Shown here piece after piece: positions 43,001-51,786 of a DNA stretch of 64,000 nt (its first letter is position 1; each line of letters starts with the position of its first letter). The notes beneath the pieces were generated by a model. That model had not been told where the DNA came from. It saw nothing but the letters and a program-made list of their open reading frames with translations, and searched no databases. A program made the position numbers and the translations under genes. The stretch is from Thermoplasmata archaeon (GTDB lineage: Archaea > Thermoplasmatota > Thermoplasmata > GCA-020350865). The stretch is from assembly GCA_020348445.1 (NCBI GenBank), contig CP070751.1, positions 125,906 to 189,905 of the forward strand, written 5' to 3'.

Positions 43001-43800
43001 GCGCAACTTCCACGTTTTCACTACCACTTAAGCCATATACTGCAAACACAGTGGATTGGTATGCAGATCAGATTCATAGGGCAATCTCCATCAAATGGGT
43101 GAATCATACCGGATATTGGGTGGAGCATCGTACAATAGATGCTCTGGGCGAAAGAGATGCTGATGTTGAGATTGGAAAGGGGTATGAGATATACACTGGA
43201 GATTGTTATTTTACATTTTGCGGAAGTCCTGCGGCAAATATAAGATATCTTGAAGATCAGCTACCGCAACCTGAGAATTTCGATTTAGAAGTGGATCAGG
43301 AAACTGGGGTTGTTACCCTAACCTGGGATCATGTAAATACCAGTGACTTGGATCGGTATTTGATTTACAAAACATCATCGAGGCTCGGACTGCGAGATTT
43401 GTCACTTTTTGAGTACGATTTTACCACATTTAATACTTGGATTGATCCGACACCCATATCTGAGGGGGAGAAATGGTTCTATGCCATTTCCGCGCAAAAC
43501 GCCTCTTCAACTGTTGGTTACAACACCACCTACAGCATAGGTGTGACACTGATTTCTTGGAACAAAGGCTATGACTCCTTTGGTTTGCCAAATAAGCCAT
43601 TTTCAATTAACTCCATAGATTGGTACTGTGACGAAATATCTGATAATTTGGGTATGAATTACTTTATAAACAGCGAGCAGCGTTGGAATTGGCACAAAAC
43701 CATCATGCCAAAGGGAGCATATGATACTGATGTTGTAATGTCAGAGGGATATCAAATTTCAACTACTGACAATACAAAATACAGCTTTGTAGGGATTTAA
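40042..43800 (+). CDS. Large secreted mosaic protein sharing the C-terminal modules
   Basis: A protein of 1252 residues from a GTG at 40042 (GAAGTGAG upstream). Signal helix about 14-32. Residues about 50-430 hold a beta domain with four repeats of the pattern F-x-F/Y-x-D-N-T...W-x-G-x-L-x-x-GE, similar to IgGFc-binding-protein N-terminal domains. A CARDB-like domain (about 430-545), FN3 (550-660), a jelly-roll insert (about 690-895), then module, FN3 and the terminal module follow. The last 70 residues closely match the ends of the two genes upstream, so the three form a family by their C-termini. Confidence 0.88.
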   Translation: MNTLDYKRGKILRKTSIFLILILITGSAFPTYNLKQKQNIGGSDIMDFPVEEPFPPARGTRASQEFWTYVYTMDQITLFSYKNGTTITLYDDLGAIRWYGILDKGEYGEAQNLMPGVYDARGSEKFSVLTMSWDDPLVAGFYAKDENGFGLSTELYTYVPAVWNGYEKFIIFSYEDNTMINLTYIDGTPIWSGTLDDGEHYEISTLSNAYLCVSSSKPVSALSYYDQGYEVPSRNKSFTGTEFYTYAGRVGNWTNDVNVFAFEDNTEIWIKRTSDGTVFWNGILNYGEIYTEFFASTEEYLTIESTKNIGVTVIATESYEGYYCMSHFPDETGYGIGNNFITTTLSDMWSLGYMYITAFEDNTTVNVDFDSFDKPSLDSNDIYFLANASDFVQANKGWGLNLITSDKKISVLSGYETAHASFVPLQFGLEYPDLIPENVSVDSVLYSSPVLVNPGQEISISACAKNNESVVMTTFFPIIFYNDSSGALPFYINNLMPLGGYESSSSQISSWTAPQTSGIYYINISVDPDDVIVETIEGNNIFTIEIWVRGMPDSPIFYNKVKDGTEDILLYWTPPKTPFTHHYLIYRTESQTGFNFSDVWMDTSVDNDNGIIPLRTTWNHTNAASPSAPQEYYYCIRTVSHFGDISVTSNTVGKWTKHFEGPQANGILDYTQVMDYNEIQGTLTGFSNMQNWGDCGASAVLTEDGILGFKTGDVITNGAFTEGLDWYVPGWDETQTFGTGYTQYDDMENAPGGSGGSLIARTRVSITIPGGYTASRTQTITETIPTSSFGNLSFWWKKEYNDDSPTTSTMQINLIKPDDSSVVLWQNNGAIWDIWTFESVSLASSVFDQTGTYKIEVSWTFINMILLLGDVAGWFDEIELNLTMPQTYYQMDINTDITGIPVNKGNDLEIFGKTSGEAFEVQIYNGSAWNTRLVIADTYPRLYRYQLNPMIEIIGGNVYTRFVHTDNRSKIQDTLTIDYQRVASYNGATSTFSLPLKPYTANTVDWYADQIHRAISIKWVNHTGYWVEHRTIDALGERDADVEIGKGYEIYTGDCYFTFCGSPAANIRYLEDQLPQPENFDLEVDQETGVVTLTWDHVNTSDLDRYLIYKTSSRLGLRDLSLFEYDFTTFNTWIDPTPISEGEKWFYAISAQNASSTVGYNTTYSIGVTLISWNKGYDSFGLPNKPFSINSIDWYCDEISDNLGMNYFINSEQRWNWHKTIMPKGAYDTDVVMSEGYQISTTDNTKYSFVGI

Positions 43801-43849
43801 AAATCAATTTGGTATTTGCACTGGTCTGTGAGTTTATAAAGTGATCTTC

Positions 43850-44038
43850 TTACCACCAATTGAATGCACCGGTAAGAAAGGCTATGAGTTCCACAACGAC
43901 AACAGTGGCGATACATATTGCTATAATCAATCTAGGATCTATCTTTAGGGCGCTCTCCTCCTCGGAGTCAAAATACCTGATCAAACCCGCGGCTGAGTGG
44001 AATCCTTCAGATTTTTTGCCTTTTTTAGGTGGTGCCAT
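43850..44038 (-). CDS. Sec61-beta (SecG) subunit of the protein translocon
   Basis: A tail-anchored subunit of 62 residues that joins SecY and SecE in the membrane channel. The family signature is clear: FHSAAGLIRYFDSEEES near the middle, then one membrane helix (about 37-58, LIIAICIATVVVVELIAFL). GGGAGAG precedes the ATG. It lies downstream of secY on the same strand, but two genes intervene. Confidence 0.93.
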   Translation of the reverse strand: MAPPKKGKKSEGFHSAAGLIRYFDSEEESALKIDPRLIIAICIATVVVVELIAFLTGAFNWW

Positions 44039-44234
44039 TAACTCTCTCCCAGTTTTCGTAATTATTGGAGGTTGTATTTATAGGTTGCTCTTTAGTTCAT
44101 TATAATCAAAATAGATGGTATTCCTCAAAAAAGGCCAAATGCTCAATACTTTCACCTCTCAGTTTGCCTATTATATAGGATTCTGGCTAAAATCCAATGC
44201 TCTTTATTCTTTTCACAAAACCCCCCTCTTCAAC

Positions 44235-44245
44235 CTTATATAAAG
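44235..44245 (+). promoter_or_regulatory. Likely TATA box of the small Cys-rich gene
   Basis: CTTATATAAAG is about 80 nt before the ATG at 44320; predicted start of transcription is near 44268. Confidence 0.4.
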
Positions 44246-44319
44246 CCCAAACAATAGAGTTCCACAGTCCAAATGCGGAGTATTTCCAACAAAGAAGAAA
44301 AACGGTTGGACGTGAAAAT

Positions 44320-44481
44320 ATGAGCAAACGCAAATATAAAATACGTTATACGAAAAAGGATGATGAATGGAAAAAAATGTGTGAAGATTGTGATATTTTA
44401 AGTGAGTTTGGTGATTGCGCCTTTGGATGTGAACTCATTATCGATTCACAAAAAAGAAAAACAAAAAAATCTCAAAGATAG
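44320..44481 (+). CDS. Small basic protein with four cysteines
   Basis: 53 residues from the ATG at 44320; an open frame continues upstream to 44197 but runs through the promoter. The sequence is basic at both ends, with CEDC and CAFGC in the middle (DILSEFGDCAFGCELI), a likely zinc site. It lies between two minus-strand genes, close to the translocon subunit. No family recognised. Confidence 0.55.
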   Translation: MSKRKYKIRYTKKDDEWKKMCEDCDILSEFGDCAFGCELIIDSQKRKTKKSQR

Positions 44482-44490
44482 AACAAAAGG

Positions 44491-46242
44491 CTATGTCTCA
44501 GGCGCAACAGGAACGGGTTGATTTTTACCACCTTTGTTCCTTATTAGGAACAGATAGGCCAGGGCTGCGACACCGAGAATCAGAACCAATATCAACAGGA
44601 TCAAGAGCGGGTTGAACTCAGTCCTTCTTTTCTCAACAACCACGTCTTGGGAGGTCTTATTTCCAAGACCGTCTTTATTAATAACCCTCAGAGTAACCTC
44701 GTATTCCCCACTTTTATTGTATTCGTGCTCCGCAGTTTCGCCCGTTCCGTTTGTACCGTCCCCAAAGTCCCATATGTACTCGTCGATACCTTTACCGTTG
44801 AGATCAATTGATTCGGATCCATCCACAAATACCTTCAAGCCCTTTGTTTCATACGTGAAGTTTGCAATTGGACCCATATTTTCAAGCAAAAATGGACCAT
44901 CGATTTGTTCTCCGAACATCACTGCTGCCTGATACTGGTTGGCTCCATCATCCCCGTCCTTACCGAATGTTAGGACCATTCGACCCATTGAATCCACATC
45001 ATTTGTAAAGAAGTCTCCAAGGTCTCTATCAGCGGGCTGATCCGAAGCTCCCGTGGTTTTAATTGTGCCAGTGTGAACATTTTCCATTATAGTGGTGATA
45101 AGAAATGTTCTGTTCTCTGAAAGTGCATCAATGCATAACGCGCCTTTGACATCCCATGTGGCATTATCCATCTCCTCGCTAACGTCCGAGTCCCCTTCAG
45201 TTGCGCTTTCATACCAGGTTATTCCAATCCTTCCCGCATCCCCTCCGACTATCCATGGAAGAACCCTGGATCCAATAGTATCTGTTACCTGGGATATCTC
45301 CCAATTTTCTGCCCTATCCTGTGAAACTGCCATAAAGACATTGTATTTGTCTGTCCATGTAAGATAGACATTACCTGCGTTGTCCACGTCCGTTACCACG
45401 AATATGTTCTGGATATCGTCAATAGTTTCAAGCACTTCGTGCCTGCTAAAGGAATTGGCACCATCATCTGAAACATACACAACAAGGGACCCTCCTTCGT
45501 TGTTTGGCAGATACAGAGTGCCGTCGTTTCTATCCACGATGAAATAATCCCTGGATCCGGTTGATGTGGTAATGGGCAGCCCTGCGTTTCCAGGTATCCA
45601 GCCAAGTCCAGCTGCAGTGAACTGAGATTTCTGAATGTAAAATCCCCTGATGGGGCCAAAGGAATTGTAGGTTAAATAAAGTGTCTGGGGATCCCCTGTG
45701 CCAACGGTGGGGCCTATCTCGAACCATTGCCTGTCATCGAGCCAAGGAATCGAGGCCAAAGGATTTTGAACCCAGGTATCCCCACCGTTAAAAGATGTAT
45801 CGGCAGTGACTGTAAAGCCATATAAATCAGTGTACACGATGGTTCCATCTGAAAAGACAGCTGTATATGAATCCCCAGAGCCTCCCCAATTTGTGGGAGG
45901 ACGCCCTGTCTGCTTGAACTCCCACGTATCTCCGCCGTCCTTGGATATCCAAAGATTTCCTGAAAGTCCGCTTCCCAATCCTGTGGGCGAGTCGATATAT
46001 AGCCATTCCTCGCCATCGATACCCGGACCCACTAGGATATGGGGCTCGAAGCCCTCACCAACAGAATCCGGAATCTCCAATACAAAGAATTCTATTTCAT
46101 CCTCTTCTGTCTTGGATTTCGAATTTATGTAATCAGTTGAGCTGGATGGGGCTGAAAAAGTGCTGAATAAAAGTAATAAACTTACTACGGTAATAGCCTT
46201 CAATACAGAGGATTGATTTGATGAAGAGTTTCTTTGATTCAT
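44491..46242 (-). CDS. Membrane-anchored BNR-repeat (sialidase-fold) and PKD surface protein
   Basis: A protein of 583 residues. Signal peptide about 1-36 (LKAITVVSLLLLFSTFSAPS). A beta-propeller-like region (about 60-430) carries BNR/Asp-box motifs (SKDGGDTW, FNGGDTW). A PKD domain (about 445-535, DEYIWDFGDGTNGTGE) follows, then a C-terminal membrane helix (about 543-565) and a short basic tail. The layout places the propeller outside the cell. The fold is shared with sialidases and with many non-enzymatic proteins; I see no catalytic set that proves sialidase activity. Confidence 0.85.
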   Translation of the reverse strand: MNQRNSSSNQSSVLKAITVVSLLLLFSTFSAPSSSTDYINSKSKTEEDEIEFFVLEIPDSVGEGFEPHILVGPGIDGEEWLYIDSPTGLGSGLSGNLWISKDGGDTWEFKQTGRPPTNWGGSGDSYTAVFSDGTIVYTDLYGFTVTADTSFNGGDTWVQNPLASIPWLDDRQWFEIGPTVGTGDPQTLYLTYNSFGPIRGFYIQKSQFTAAGLGWIPGNAGLPITTSTGSRDYFIVDRNDGTLYLPNNEGGSLVVYVSDDGANSFSRHEVLETIDDIQNIFVVTDVDNAGNVYLTWTDKYNVFMAVSQDRAENWEISQVTDTIGSRVLPWIVGGDAGRIGITWYESATEGDSDVSEEMDNATWDVKGALCIDALSENRTFLITTIMENVHTGTIKTTGASDQPADRDLGDFFTNDVDSMGRMVLTFGKDGDDGANQYQAAVMFGEQIDGPFLLENMGPIANFTYETKGLKVFVDGSESIDLNGKGIDEYIWDFGDGTNGTGETAEHEYNKSGEYEVTLRVINKDGLGNKTSQDVVVEKRRTEFNPLLILLILVLILGVAALAYLFLIRNKGGKNQPVPVAPET

Positions 46243-46355
46243 GCTTTAACTCGAACGTTTATTCGATTAGATACTCTTTAATTTTTTGGAGAAAAACGGG
46301 TAATCTTCACGCGTATACACTATAAATAGGAAAAAAAATACGTAGCCCAAGCTAT

Positions 46356-48101
46356 TTACTCACCGCCGAAGAACCCACGTAGCACGGGATGCATCTCGAT
46401 AAGCTGCTCGCGACCTATGTCCTCGTACATACGGATCAAGATACCTACGGTTAGCAGGACACCGGTTCCGCTGGTATTTCCCACCGTCCCCACCATATCC
46501 GCCAATGCCGCTAATCCGCCCACGAAGGCGCCGCTGATGATAGTTACCACTGGTATGTATCGCTCCAGCACCTTCTTAAGCACCCTTGGATCCCGCCTGA
46601 AACCAGGAATCTGCATACCACTTGATTGAATCTGCTTTGCCACATCCTCGGGACCCATGTTCGTTGTCTCTATCCAGAACTTAGCAAATATTATGGAGCC
46701 AATGACCATGACAGCGAGATAGATTATGGTGTGGGCTGCCACCTGCCAGTATTCGTGACCCCGCATGTAGGCACCGTACCTCTCTGGATTCATAAGTGGC
46801 AGGAACCATTCACCAAGGCCGTTCACTCTGGAAACATAGTAAGCCCCACCCATGGTGGGCTGAGTAGGATTCTGAGGATCAGTAAAACCACCTATCCACC
46901 ACTGATGTCCAATCAGAGGAATCTTACTCGCCGTGGGATGGGACCATAAAAGAAGCGAGAACATGTTCACATTGGCAAGCACCGCTGCCATCAATATAAC
47001 TGGAATGTTGGATGCGTAGATCAGCCTAATGGGATATCTTCCCCTGGCACCTCTTACCCTTCCATGAGCCAAAGGTAGCTCCACCCGGGTGGATTCTGCA
47101 TAGGCCACAACCAAGAATATCACTATGGTGCCCACAAGGGCTATCACAGGATTGGGCGGCCCAAGCAATATGGTTTCGAACCTACCTTGACTAAGCTGTG
47201 CCAGGTTCGAATTAGTCAGCAGATAAAAAGTCTTTGGGACAGCGCCGCTAGGTGCAGCACCTGCACCTGCGATGTTGTATCTTTCCGATGCCGAGGTGGG
47301 CATCCAACTTATGGTACCTGTGAATATAGCCTGGGATACACCTGCGGCAATGAAAAGGGAAATCCCGCTGCCTATTCCCCACTTGGACACGACCTCGTCC
47401 ATGAAGAAAACCAGGTAGCTTCCGATAAACAGCTGAAGAACGATTATGAACTTTGACAATAGATCCCCATAGCCTGGAGCCATGGATTCCAACTTGGCTA
47501 CGAAAAGATTGTCAGGCTTAAGATAACCATATACCTGGGGAACGGCCTCAACAACTATCATCACGATGACCAGTAATTTCTGGGTTCCCTGATAGACAGC
47601 CTTATCCTCGGGTTTTGTCAGGTCCAACTTTATGATCTTCGCACCTGTGAACAGCTGCATGATGATGGAGCCTGTAACGATTGGACCTATACCGAGATGC
47701 ATGAGCGAGCCCGAGGCCCCTGCCATTATTGCTCTGTACTCTGAAAACAGATCCAGGGTATCCTCCTTGGAGAGACCGTAGATGAACACATTGGTCATGA
47801 TGAAGTAGATTATCAGAACCAAAAGTGTCCACATCATTTTGGTTTTAAAAGCCACATGACCTTCAGGTTTTTTTACGGCGGGAAGTCTATCGGTAACGGG
47901 CTTTAGACCGATTAATCTACTTCCCTCACCTCTGTATGAAAACATGAGGTATATCAGCCCAAACAAAGGGCCTGTTATGATAGCAGTAAGAAAAATAACC
48001 ACGGGATCGAATTGTGATGACATTGCATAAAAGGCCACTATTATCATCCAGATGATGATAACTGGTATTGCCACCGCCTTGTTTCGTGGTTCGTCCGCCA
48101 T
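46356..48101 (-). CDS. secY: Protein translocase subunit SecY
   Basis: The channel subunit of the Sec translocon, 581 residues from the ATG at 48101. A GTG at 48107 overlapping the L15 stop (GTGA) is an alternative. Ten membrane helices are expected; the plug and pore helices lie near SGSLMHLGIGPIVTGSIIMQ (about 133-152), and the cytoplasmic C5 loop contains the conserved basic GRVRGARGRYPIRL. The protein is longer than most archaeal SecY (about 430-490) because of extra sequence in external loops around residues 270-300 and 395-440. Last gene of the ribosomal operon. Confidence 0.94.
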   Translation of the reverse strand: MADEPRNKAVAIPVIIIWMIIVAFYAMSSQFDPVVIFLTAIITGPLFGLIYLMFSYRGEGSRLIGLKPVTDRLPAVKKPEGHVAFKTKMMWTLLVLIIYFIMTNVFIYGLSKEDTLDLFSEYRAIMAGASGSLMHLGIGPIVTGSIIMQLFTGAKIIKLDLTKPEDKAVYQGTQKLLVIVMIVVEAVPQVYGYLKPDNLFVAKLESMAPGYGDLLSKFIIVLQLFIGSYLVFFMDEVVSKWGIGSGISLFIAAGVSQAIFTGTISWMPTSASERYNIAGAGAAPSGAVPKTFYLLTNSNLAQLSQGRFETILLGPPNPVIALVGTIVIFLVVAYAESTRVELPLAHGRVRGARGRYPIRLIYASNIPVILMAAVLANVNMFSLLLWSHPTASKIPLIGHQWWIGGFTDPQNPTQPTMGGAYYVSRVNGLGEWFLPLMNPERYGAYMRGHEYWQVAAHTIIYLAVMVIGSIIFAKFWIETTNMGPEDVAKQIQSSGMQIPGFRRDPRVLKKVLERYIPVVTIISGAFVGGLAALADMVGTVGNTSGTGVLLTVGILIRMYEDIGREQLIEMHPVLRGFFGGE

Positions 48102-48103
48102 GA

Positions 48104-48568
48104 TCACTCAGCCTCTGAGGTTTTCTCCTCTCTCACCTCATCTTCCGAAAGTAGCAAAGATCCTCCTGCACTTTCAACCTTGGATTTTGCCAGTTTAGAT
48201 GCATGCATCACCTTGATTTTCAGGGGTTTTTTTAATTTTCCAGCTCCCAATAATTTGTCAATGCCAGCAGAACTCAGATCAACTTCGATTGTGCTGCCCA
48301 CTTTTTTGGCAAATCCTTTTTTAAGAAAGCTTCCCATGCGATCCTCCAATTGACCCACATTGATGGTGGATCGCTCTCTTTCACTGGGAGGCCTCGGCCT
48401 TTTGAATCCGTACCTGCCGAAATGTTTTGGATCGTTTTTAACTGTAGTAATGTACTTGTGCTTATGGAGGCCTGCATTTCCCCTTCCACCGCGTTTGCCT
48501 GCACCTCTGCCTGCCTTCTTACCTCTTCCATAGGTCCGGCTTCCGCGATGTTTTTCTGTTCTGCCCAT
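48104..48568 (-). CDS. rpl15: Ribosomal protein L15
   Basis: Large-subunit protein of 154 residues. The N-terminus is the typical Gly/Lys/Arg-rich tail (SRTYGRGKKAGRGAGKRGGR), and the C-terminus has VMHASKLAKSKVESAGG. GAGGGGAT precedes the ATG. The last 12 residues are acidic (EDEVREEKTSEAE). The stop overlaps or abuts the secY start, coupling the two. Confidence 0.95.
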   Translation of the reverse strand: MGRTEKHRGSRTYGRGKKAGRGAGKRGGRGNAGLHKHKYITTVKNDPKHFGRYGFKRPRPPSERERSTINVGQLEDRMGSFLKKGFAKKVGSTIEVDLSSAGIDKLLGAGKLKKPLKIKVMHASKLAKSKVESAGGSLLLSEDEVREEKTSEAE

Positions 48569-48577
48569 ATTATCCCC

Positions 48578-49042
48578 TCAGATCATTCTGTCTATAAGGA
48601 TATTGATGTCTTCCCCTCGATATCCAAGAGCTCCACCTGTCTTAAAGCTCTTTTTCACCCCTTCATACCCCTTCCTTGGAGGATGCAACCTGATCACTGG
48701 CTTTATATCCTTTATGTCCTGGTATCTTGTCTCTCCCTTTGATACAGCCTTAGCAAATGACATAACAGATTTGTAATTCGAATTCTTTTTAATGTAATTG
48801 TCTGTGATTTTATTATCACCGATAAGTTTCCCCCTACGAATGATCATCTTCGCTAAAATTTCAGGTGTGATCTCTCCCCACGTAACGTAATCCTTTACCT
48901 TTTGAAGCATACCAGAATAACTCTTCGTTATGGGTAAAATAACGCAGTGATTGACCCTATTTAATCTCAGCATCTTCAAGGTGTCCTTGATTTCTGATCT
49001 GACGTTCACGGAGCCTCTCACCCTTATCACAGCGTAAGTCAT
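48578..49042 (-). CDS. rpl30: Ribosomal protein L30
   Basis: Archaeal-length L30 (154 residues; bacterial forms are about 60). The N-terminal [20 protein letters not shown] and [11 protein letters not shown] are the family signature; the C-terminal extension ([20 protein letters not shown]) is usual in archaea and eukaryotes (L7). A strong GGAGGGTGAG precedes the ATG, inside the end of rps5. Confidence 0.95.
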   Translation of the reverse strand: MTYAVIRVRGSVNVRSEIKDTLKMLRLNRVNHCVILPITKSYSGMLQKVKDYVTWGEITPEILAKMIIRRGKLIGDNKITDNYIKKNSNYKSVMSFAKAVSKGETRYQDIKDIKPVIRLHPPRKGYEGVKKSFKTGGALGYRGEDINILIDRMI

Positions 49043-49884
49043 TTCTCACCCTCCTTTTTCGAGGGTTTTGCCTCTTTTGTTTCTTTCTTCTTTATTGATT
49101 CCTCTTTCTTCACTTCACCGACTTTTTGTTCACCTTTGCCTTCTTGTTTGGAATCTTCGATTTTCACCTGTTCTTTTTTCTCTGCTTCACTTCCTTTCTC
49201 CTCTTCGGCCTCGGACTCAACCATTACCCTTTCTGTTTCTGTCCCAGGAATTATTCCAGATATGATGTCCATCTTGTCCTCCTGGTATTTCATGACCCTC
49301 ATCTCTGCCGTCTTCTTCAGGGCCTCGAAGGCCGCTTGTGCATAATTGGCCGTGGTCTTAGTGTGGCCTTTTGTAAATGCCCATGCATCCTTTATTCCAG
49401 CCAATCTCAGAACAGGTTTTGCTACATCACCAACAGCTAAAGCGATTCCCCTTGGTGCAGGCTTGAAGGTAACCCGAACAGATCCTTTCTTTCCAAAAAC
49501 GTCGAAGGGCAGCGAATGAGGTTTTCCGCATCCACATTCCCAAGAACCGCATCCTCTTCTCACCTCTATTATGTTCAGTTTCGCGTTGTCTATGGCCTTT
49601 CTTATTGTGGGCCCCACCTCCTTTCCCTTTGCCTTCCCCAGACCCACATATCCATTGGAGTTGCCCACAACTGTGGTAATTGCGAATCTGACCCTTCTAC
49701 CAGAATCGGTCATCCTTTGAACCATATTTACATCAAGCACCTCATCTTCCAAATCAGGCAGAAGAATGTCCACGATTTCGGGCTCCCTGAGGGGAAGTCG
49801 GGTTTCCAGTGCCTCGGCCATGGTTTTGATATCTCCCTTCTCCACCTTTATTCCCAGTCTTGTCTTTGGAACCCAGTACATCAT
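49039..49884 (-). CDS. rps5: Ribosomal protein S5 with charged C-terminal tail
   Basis: Small-subunit protein of 281 residues. The S5 core spans about 20-210: [20 protein letters not shown], and the archaeal [16 protein letters not shown] insert with its cysteines. Residues about 215-281 are a Glu/Lys-rich low-complexity tail ([15 protein letters not shown] type) that most S5 proteins lack. The start codon overlaps the rpl18 stop. Confidence 0.95.
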   Translation of the reverse strand: MMYWVPKTRLGIKVEKGDIKTMAEALETRLPLREPEIVDILLPDLEDEVLDVNMVQRMTDSGRRVRFAITTVVGNSNGYVGLGKAKGKEVGPTIRKAIDNAKLNIIEVRRGCGSWECGCGKPHSLPFDVFGKKGSVRVTFKPAPRGIALAVGDVAKPVLRLAGIKDAWAFTKGHTKTTANYAQAAFEALKKTAEMRVMKYQEDKMDIISGIIPGTETERVMVESEAEEEKGSEAEKKEQVKIEDSKQEGKGEQKVGEVKKEESIKKKETKEAKPSKKEGEK

Positions 49885-50384
49885 TTCTCCCCCTCTAATT
49901 TGGCTTTTACCGCATCAAATTGATTTTTCATATCTTCACCTAAGTGTTCACCCCTGATCCTTTCCTCCGATGGCAATATCTCTTTATCATGGGGTAGATC
50001 TATCCCAGCATCGAGCAATCCCGAAAGTGAGGCAAATACCCTCGAGCCTTTTGTTGGTGTGTGAAGGCCTATGTCCAGTACAGCCTTCTCTATCCCTGCG
50101 TTTTTGGCTCTTTTCCCTGCAAGATATCCCGTGAGATATGCAGCTGTTGTGTTGGATGTTGTGCTTTTCCAGCCAAAACCTTCGAGATCGAAGCCACTTG
50201 CGGTACAAATAACCTTATCACCCCTTGGATCGTACTCGATGAACTGAACATTTATGTTTCTTGTGGATTTTCTTATCACGGCACGAGGTAGCCCTGATTT
50301 TAGGTGCCTTATTCTCTTTCTATAGTCGGTTTTACCTTCTCTTCTCCTTCTTCTTGCAACCCTGTATCTTGGACCATGTGCCAT
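49881..50384 (-). CDS. rpl18: Ribosomal protein L18
   Basis: Binds 5S rRNA in the large subunit. About 167 residues from the ATG at 50384, which has AGGTGAT upstream; an in-frame start two codons earlier is less likely. The opening [20 protein letters not shown] and the [20 protein letters not shown] segment are typical of archaeal L18 (L5 in eukaryotes). Confidence 0.95.
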   Translation of the reverse strand: MAHGPRYRVARRRRREGKTDYRKRIRHLKSGLPRAVIRKSTRNINVQFIEYDPRGDKVICTASGFDLEGFGWKSTTSNTTAAYLTGYLAGKRAKNAGIEKAVLDIGLHTPTKGSRVFASLSGLLDAGIDLPHDKEILPSEERIRGEHLGEDMKNQFDAVKAKLEGEK

Positions 50385-50390
50385 TAACAA

Positions 50391-50846
50391 TCACCTATTC
50401 TTTTTTAAAAGACCTTCACTTTTCATATGAGCCTCGAGTCTTGCCTTGCTCCTGTACATCCCACCTTTAGCACGCTTGTAGAGTTTGCGATATGTTGCGG
50501 TGTCGATCATTTCCTGTCTTTTGTAATACATCAATTGGGCGCGAATAGGGCGTATTGTGTTTATCCATGCCCTTTTTTTGGGAGTTCTTGCCTTCTTGCT
50601 GCCCTTTCTTGAGCCGTGTCCTTTTCTCTTACCCTTTTTCTTCTGGCCCTGCTGATATCTGGCTCGTCCGCGGGATACACCTTTTTTCTGTTTGGCCTTG
50701 ATGGCCTTGGAATCGATCAGCCTACGCACATCGCCTCTTGTTATAGCTTCTGAGACATCCTCCATACGTGTCGGGTCTATCCATACCCTGTTCACCCCGC
50801 AATCGAGTATCTCGGCTGCAAGTCTTCTCTGATTTTTCAGGTCCAT
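50391..50846 (-). CDS. rpl19e: Ribosomal protein L19e
   Basis: About 151 residues from the ATG at 50846, preceded by a perfect AAGGAGGT. The opening MDLKNQRRLAAEILDCGVNR and the RKGSKKARTPKKRAWINTIR segment are the family signature. Found only in archaea and eukaryotes. One base separates it from the rpl32e stop. Confidence 0.95.
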   Translation of the reverse strand: MDLKNQRRLAAEILDCGVNRVWIDPTRMEDVSEAITRGDVRRLIDSKAIKAKQKKGVSRGRARYQQGQKKKGKRKGHGSRKGSKKARTPKKRAWINTIRPIRAQLMYYKRQEMIDTATYRKLYKRAKGGMYRSKARLEAHMKSEGLLKKNR

Positions 50847-50847
50847 A

Positions 50848-51786
50848 TTAAAACCTCCTTGGATTGAGCACTCTAATGCCCTTCTCCTCTGCGGCATCTT
50901 CTATCTCTATCCTTTTTCTGGTTCCCACACTGTGCCCTACCCTTGCAGCCTGGATTTTTGGATCGATCTTCTCCAAATCTCCAACATTATAGACCATCAC
51001 CTCCTGAAAGCCGGACGGATGTAGGTATCTGGTGTCTTTCGGAGCGCCGAAACCTATGGACACAACATTTTGTCTGTATCCCTTGTGCGTCCGCATCTTG
51101 GAGTGAAGGCCTCTTGGTCTCCTCCAAGCCGTGCCGAGACGATGGTACCTAAACCATTCCTGGCGTCTAAAGTGAGGGGTCTTTTTCTTTATTTGATTTC
51201 GAATTTTGAGTTTCTGTTTCAACTCCTTGGTAAGTTCTGGTTTGATCTTAACCTTGTATTCCTCTTCCTCTTCCACTATCTCTATTTCCTCTTCTTCCCC
51301 CTCTTCTCCCTCAGCTTTTTCCTCTTCTTCCTCCTCTTCTTCCGTCACTTCTCCCTCTTCTTCTACTTCCTCTTTTTCAACCTTTTCTTTCTTCTTCTCC
51401 AACTTCTTCTTTATTTCTTCTTCCTCTTTGGTTTGTACCTTTTTCTTTACAACTTTCTTCTTGGGTTTTATGGCTTCTTCCTTTTCGGTTTGTACCTTTT
51501 TCTTTACAACTTTTTTCTTTGGTTTCTTGGCCTCTTCCTTCTCAGAAGGCTTCTCTTTCTCCTTAGTCTCAACCTTATCCTTGATCTTATCCTTTACCAT
51601 CTCTTCTTTTCTTACAGGCTCCTCCTTCTTCTCTTTTTCCTCCTTTTTGGGGGCCTCGGTTTTGGGCCTCATCTTCCTCACTTTTTTTAACTTCTTAGGC
51701 TTGTCTTCTGTATTTTCCTTTTTATCTGGGGTGTCTTTTTCTTCATTTGATTTTATCTTCTTATCCTCATCATCCGCCATCATCAT
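50848..51786 (-). CDS. rpl32e: Ribosomal protein L32e with a very long Lys/Glu-rich N-terminal extension
   Basis: The L32e core fills only the last part (about 185-312): KKKTPHFRRQEWFRYHRLG, RRPRGLHSKMRTHKGYRQN, GFGAPKDTRYLHPSGFQEVM. Before it lie about 185 residues made almost wholly of Lys, Glu, Asp, Val and Pro, with a duplicated block (KPKKKVVKKKVQT twice, about 88-100 and 106-118) and a run of Glu near 145-175. Usual L32e is about 130 residues. Three ATG codons in a row open the gene, overlapping the rpl6 stop. Confidence 0.92.
   Translation of the reverse strand: MMMADDEDKKIKSNEEKDTPDKKENTEDKPKKLKKVRKMRPKTEAPKKEEKEKKEEPVRKEEMVKDKIKDKVETKEKEKPSEKEEAKKPKKKVVKKKVQTEKEEAIKPKKKVVKKKVQTKEEEEIKKKLEKKKEKVEKEEVEEEGEVTEEEEEEEEKAEGEEGEEEEIEIVEEEEEYKVKIKPELTKELKQKLKIRNQIKKKTPHFRRQEWFRYHRLGTAWRRPRGLHSKMRTHKGYRQNVVSIGFGAPKDTRYLHPSGFQEVMVYNVGDLEKIDPKIQAARVGHSVGTRKRIEIEDAAEEKGIRVLNPRRF

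Noticed and set aside
44197..44319. N-terminal extension of the small Cys-rich gene
   Set aside because: The extra frame covers the TATA box and has no protein-like character; the ATG at 44320 is preferred.
44491..46242. True sialidase
   Set aside because: Asp-box repeats are present, but the arginine triad and the Tyr/Glu pair of sialidases could not be identified.
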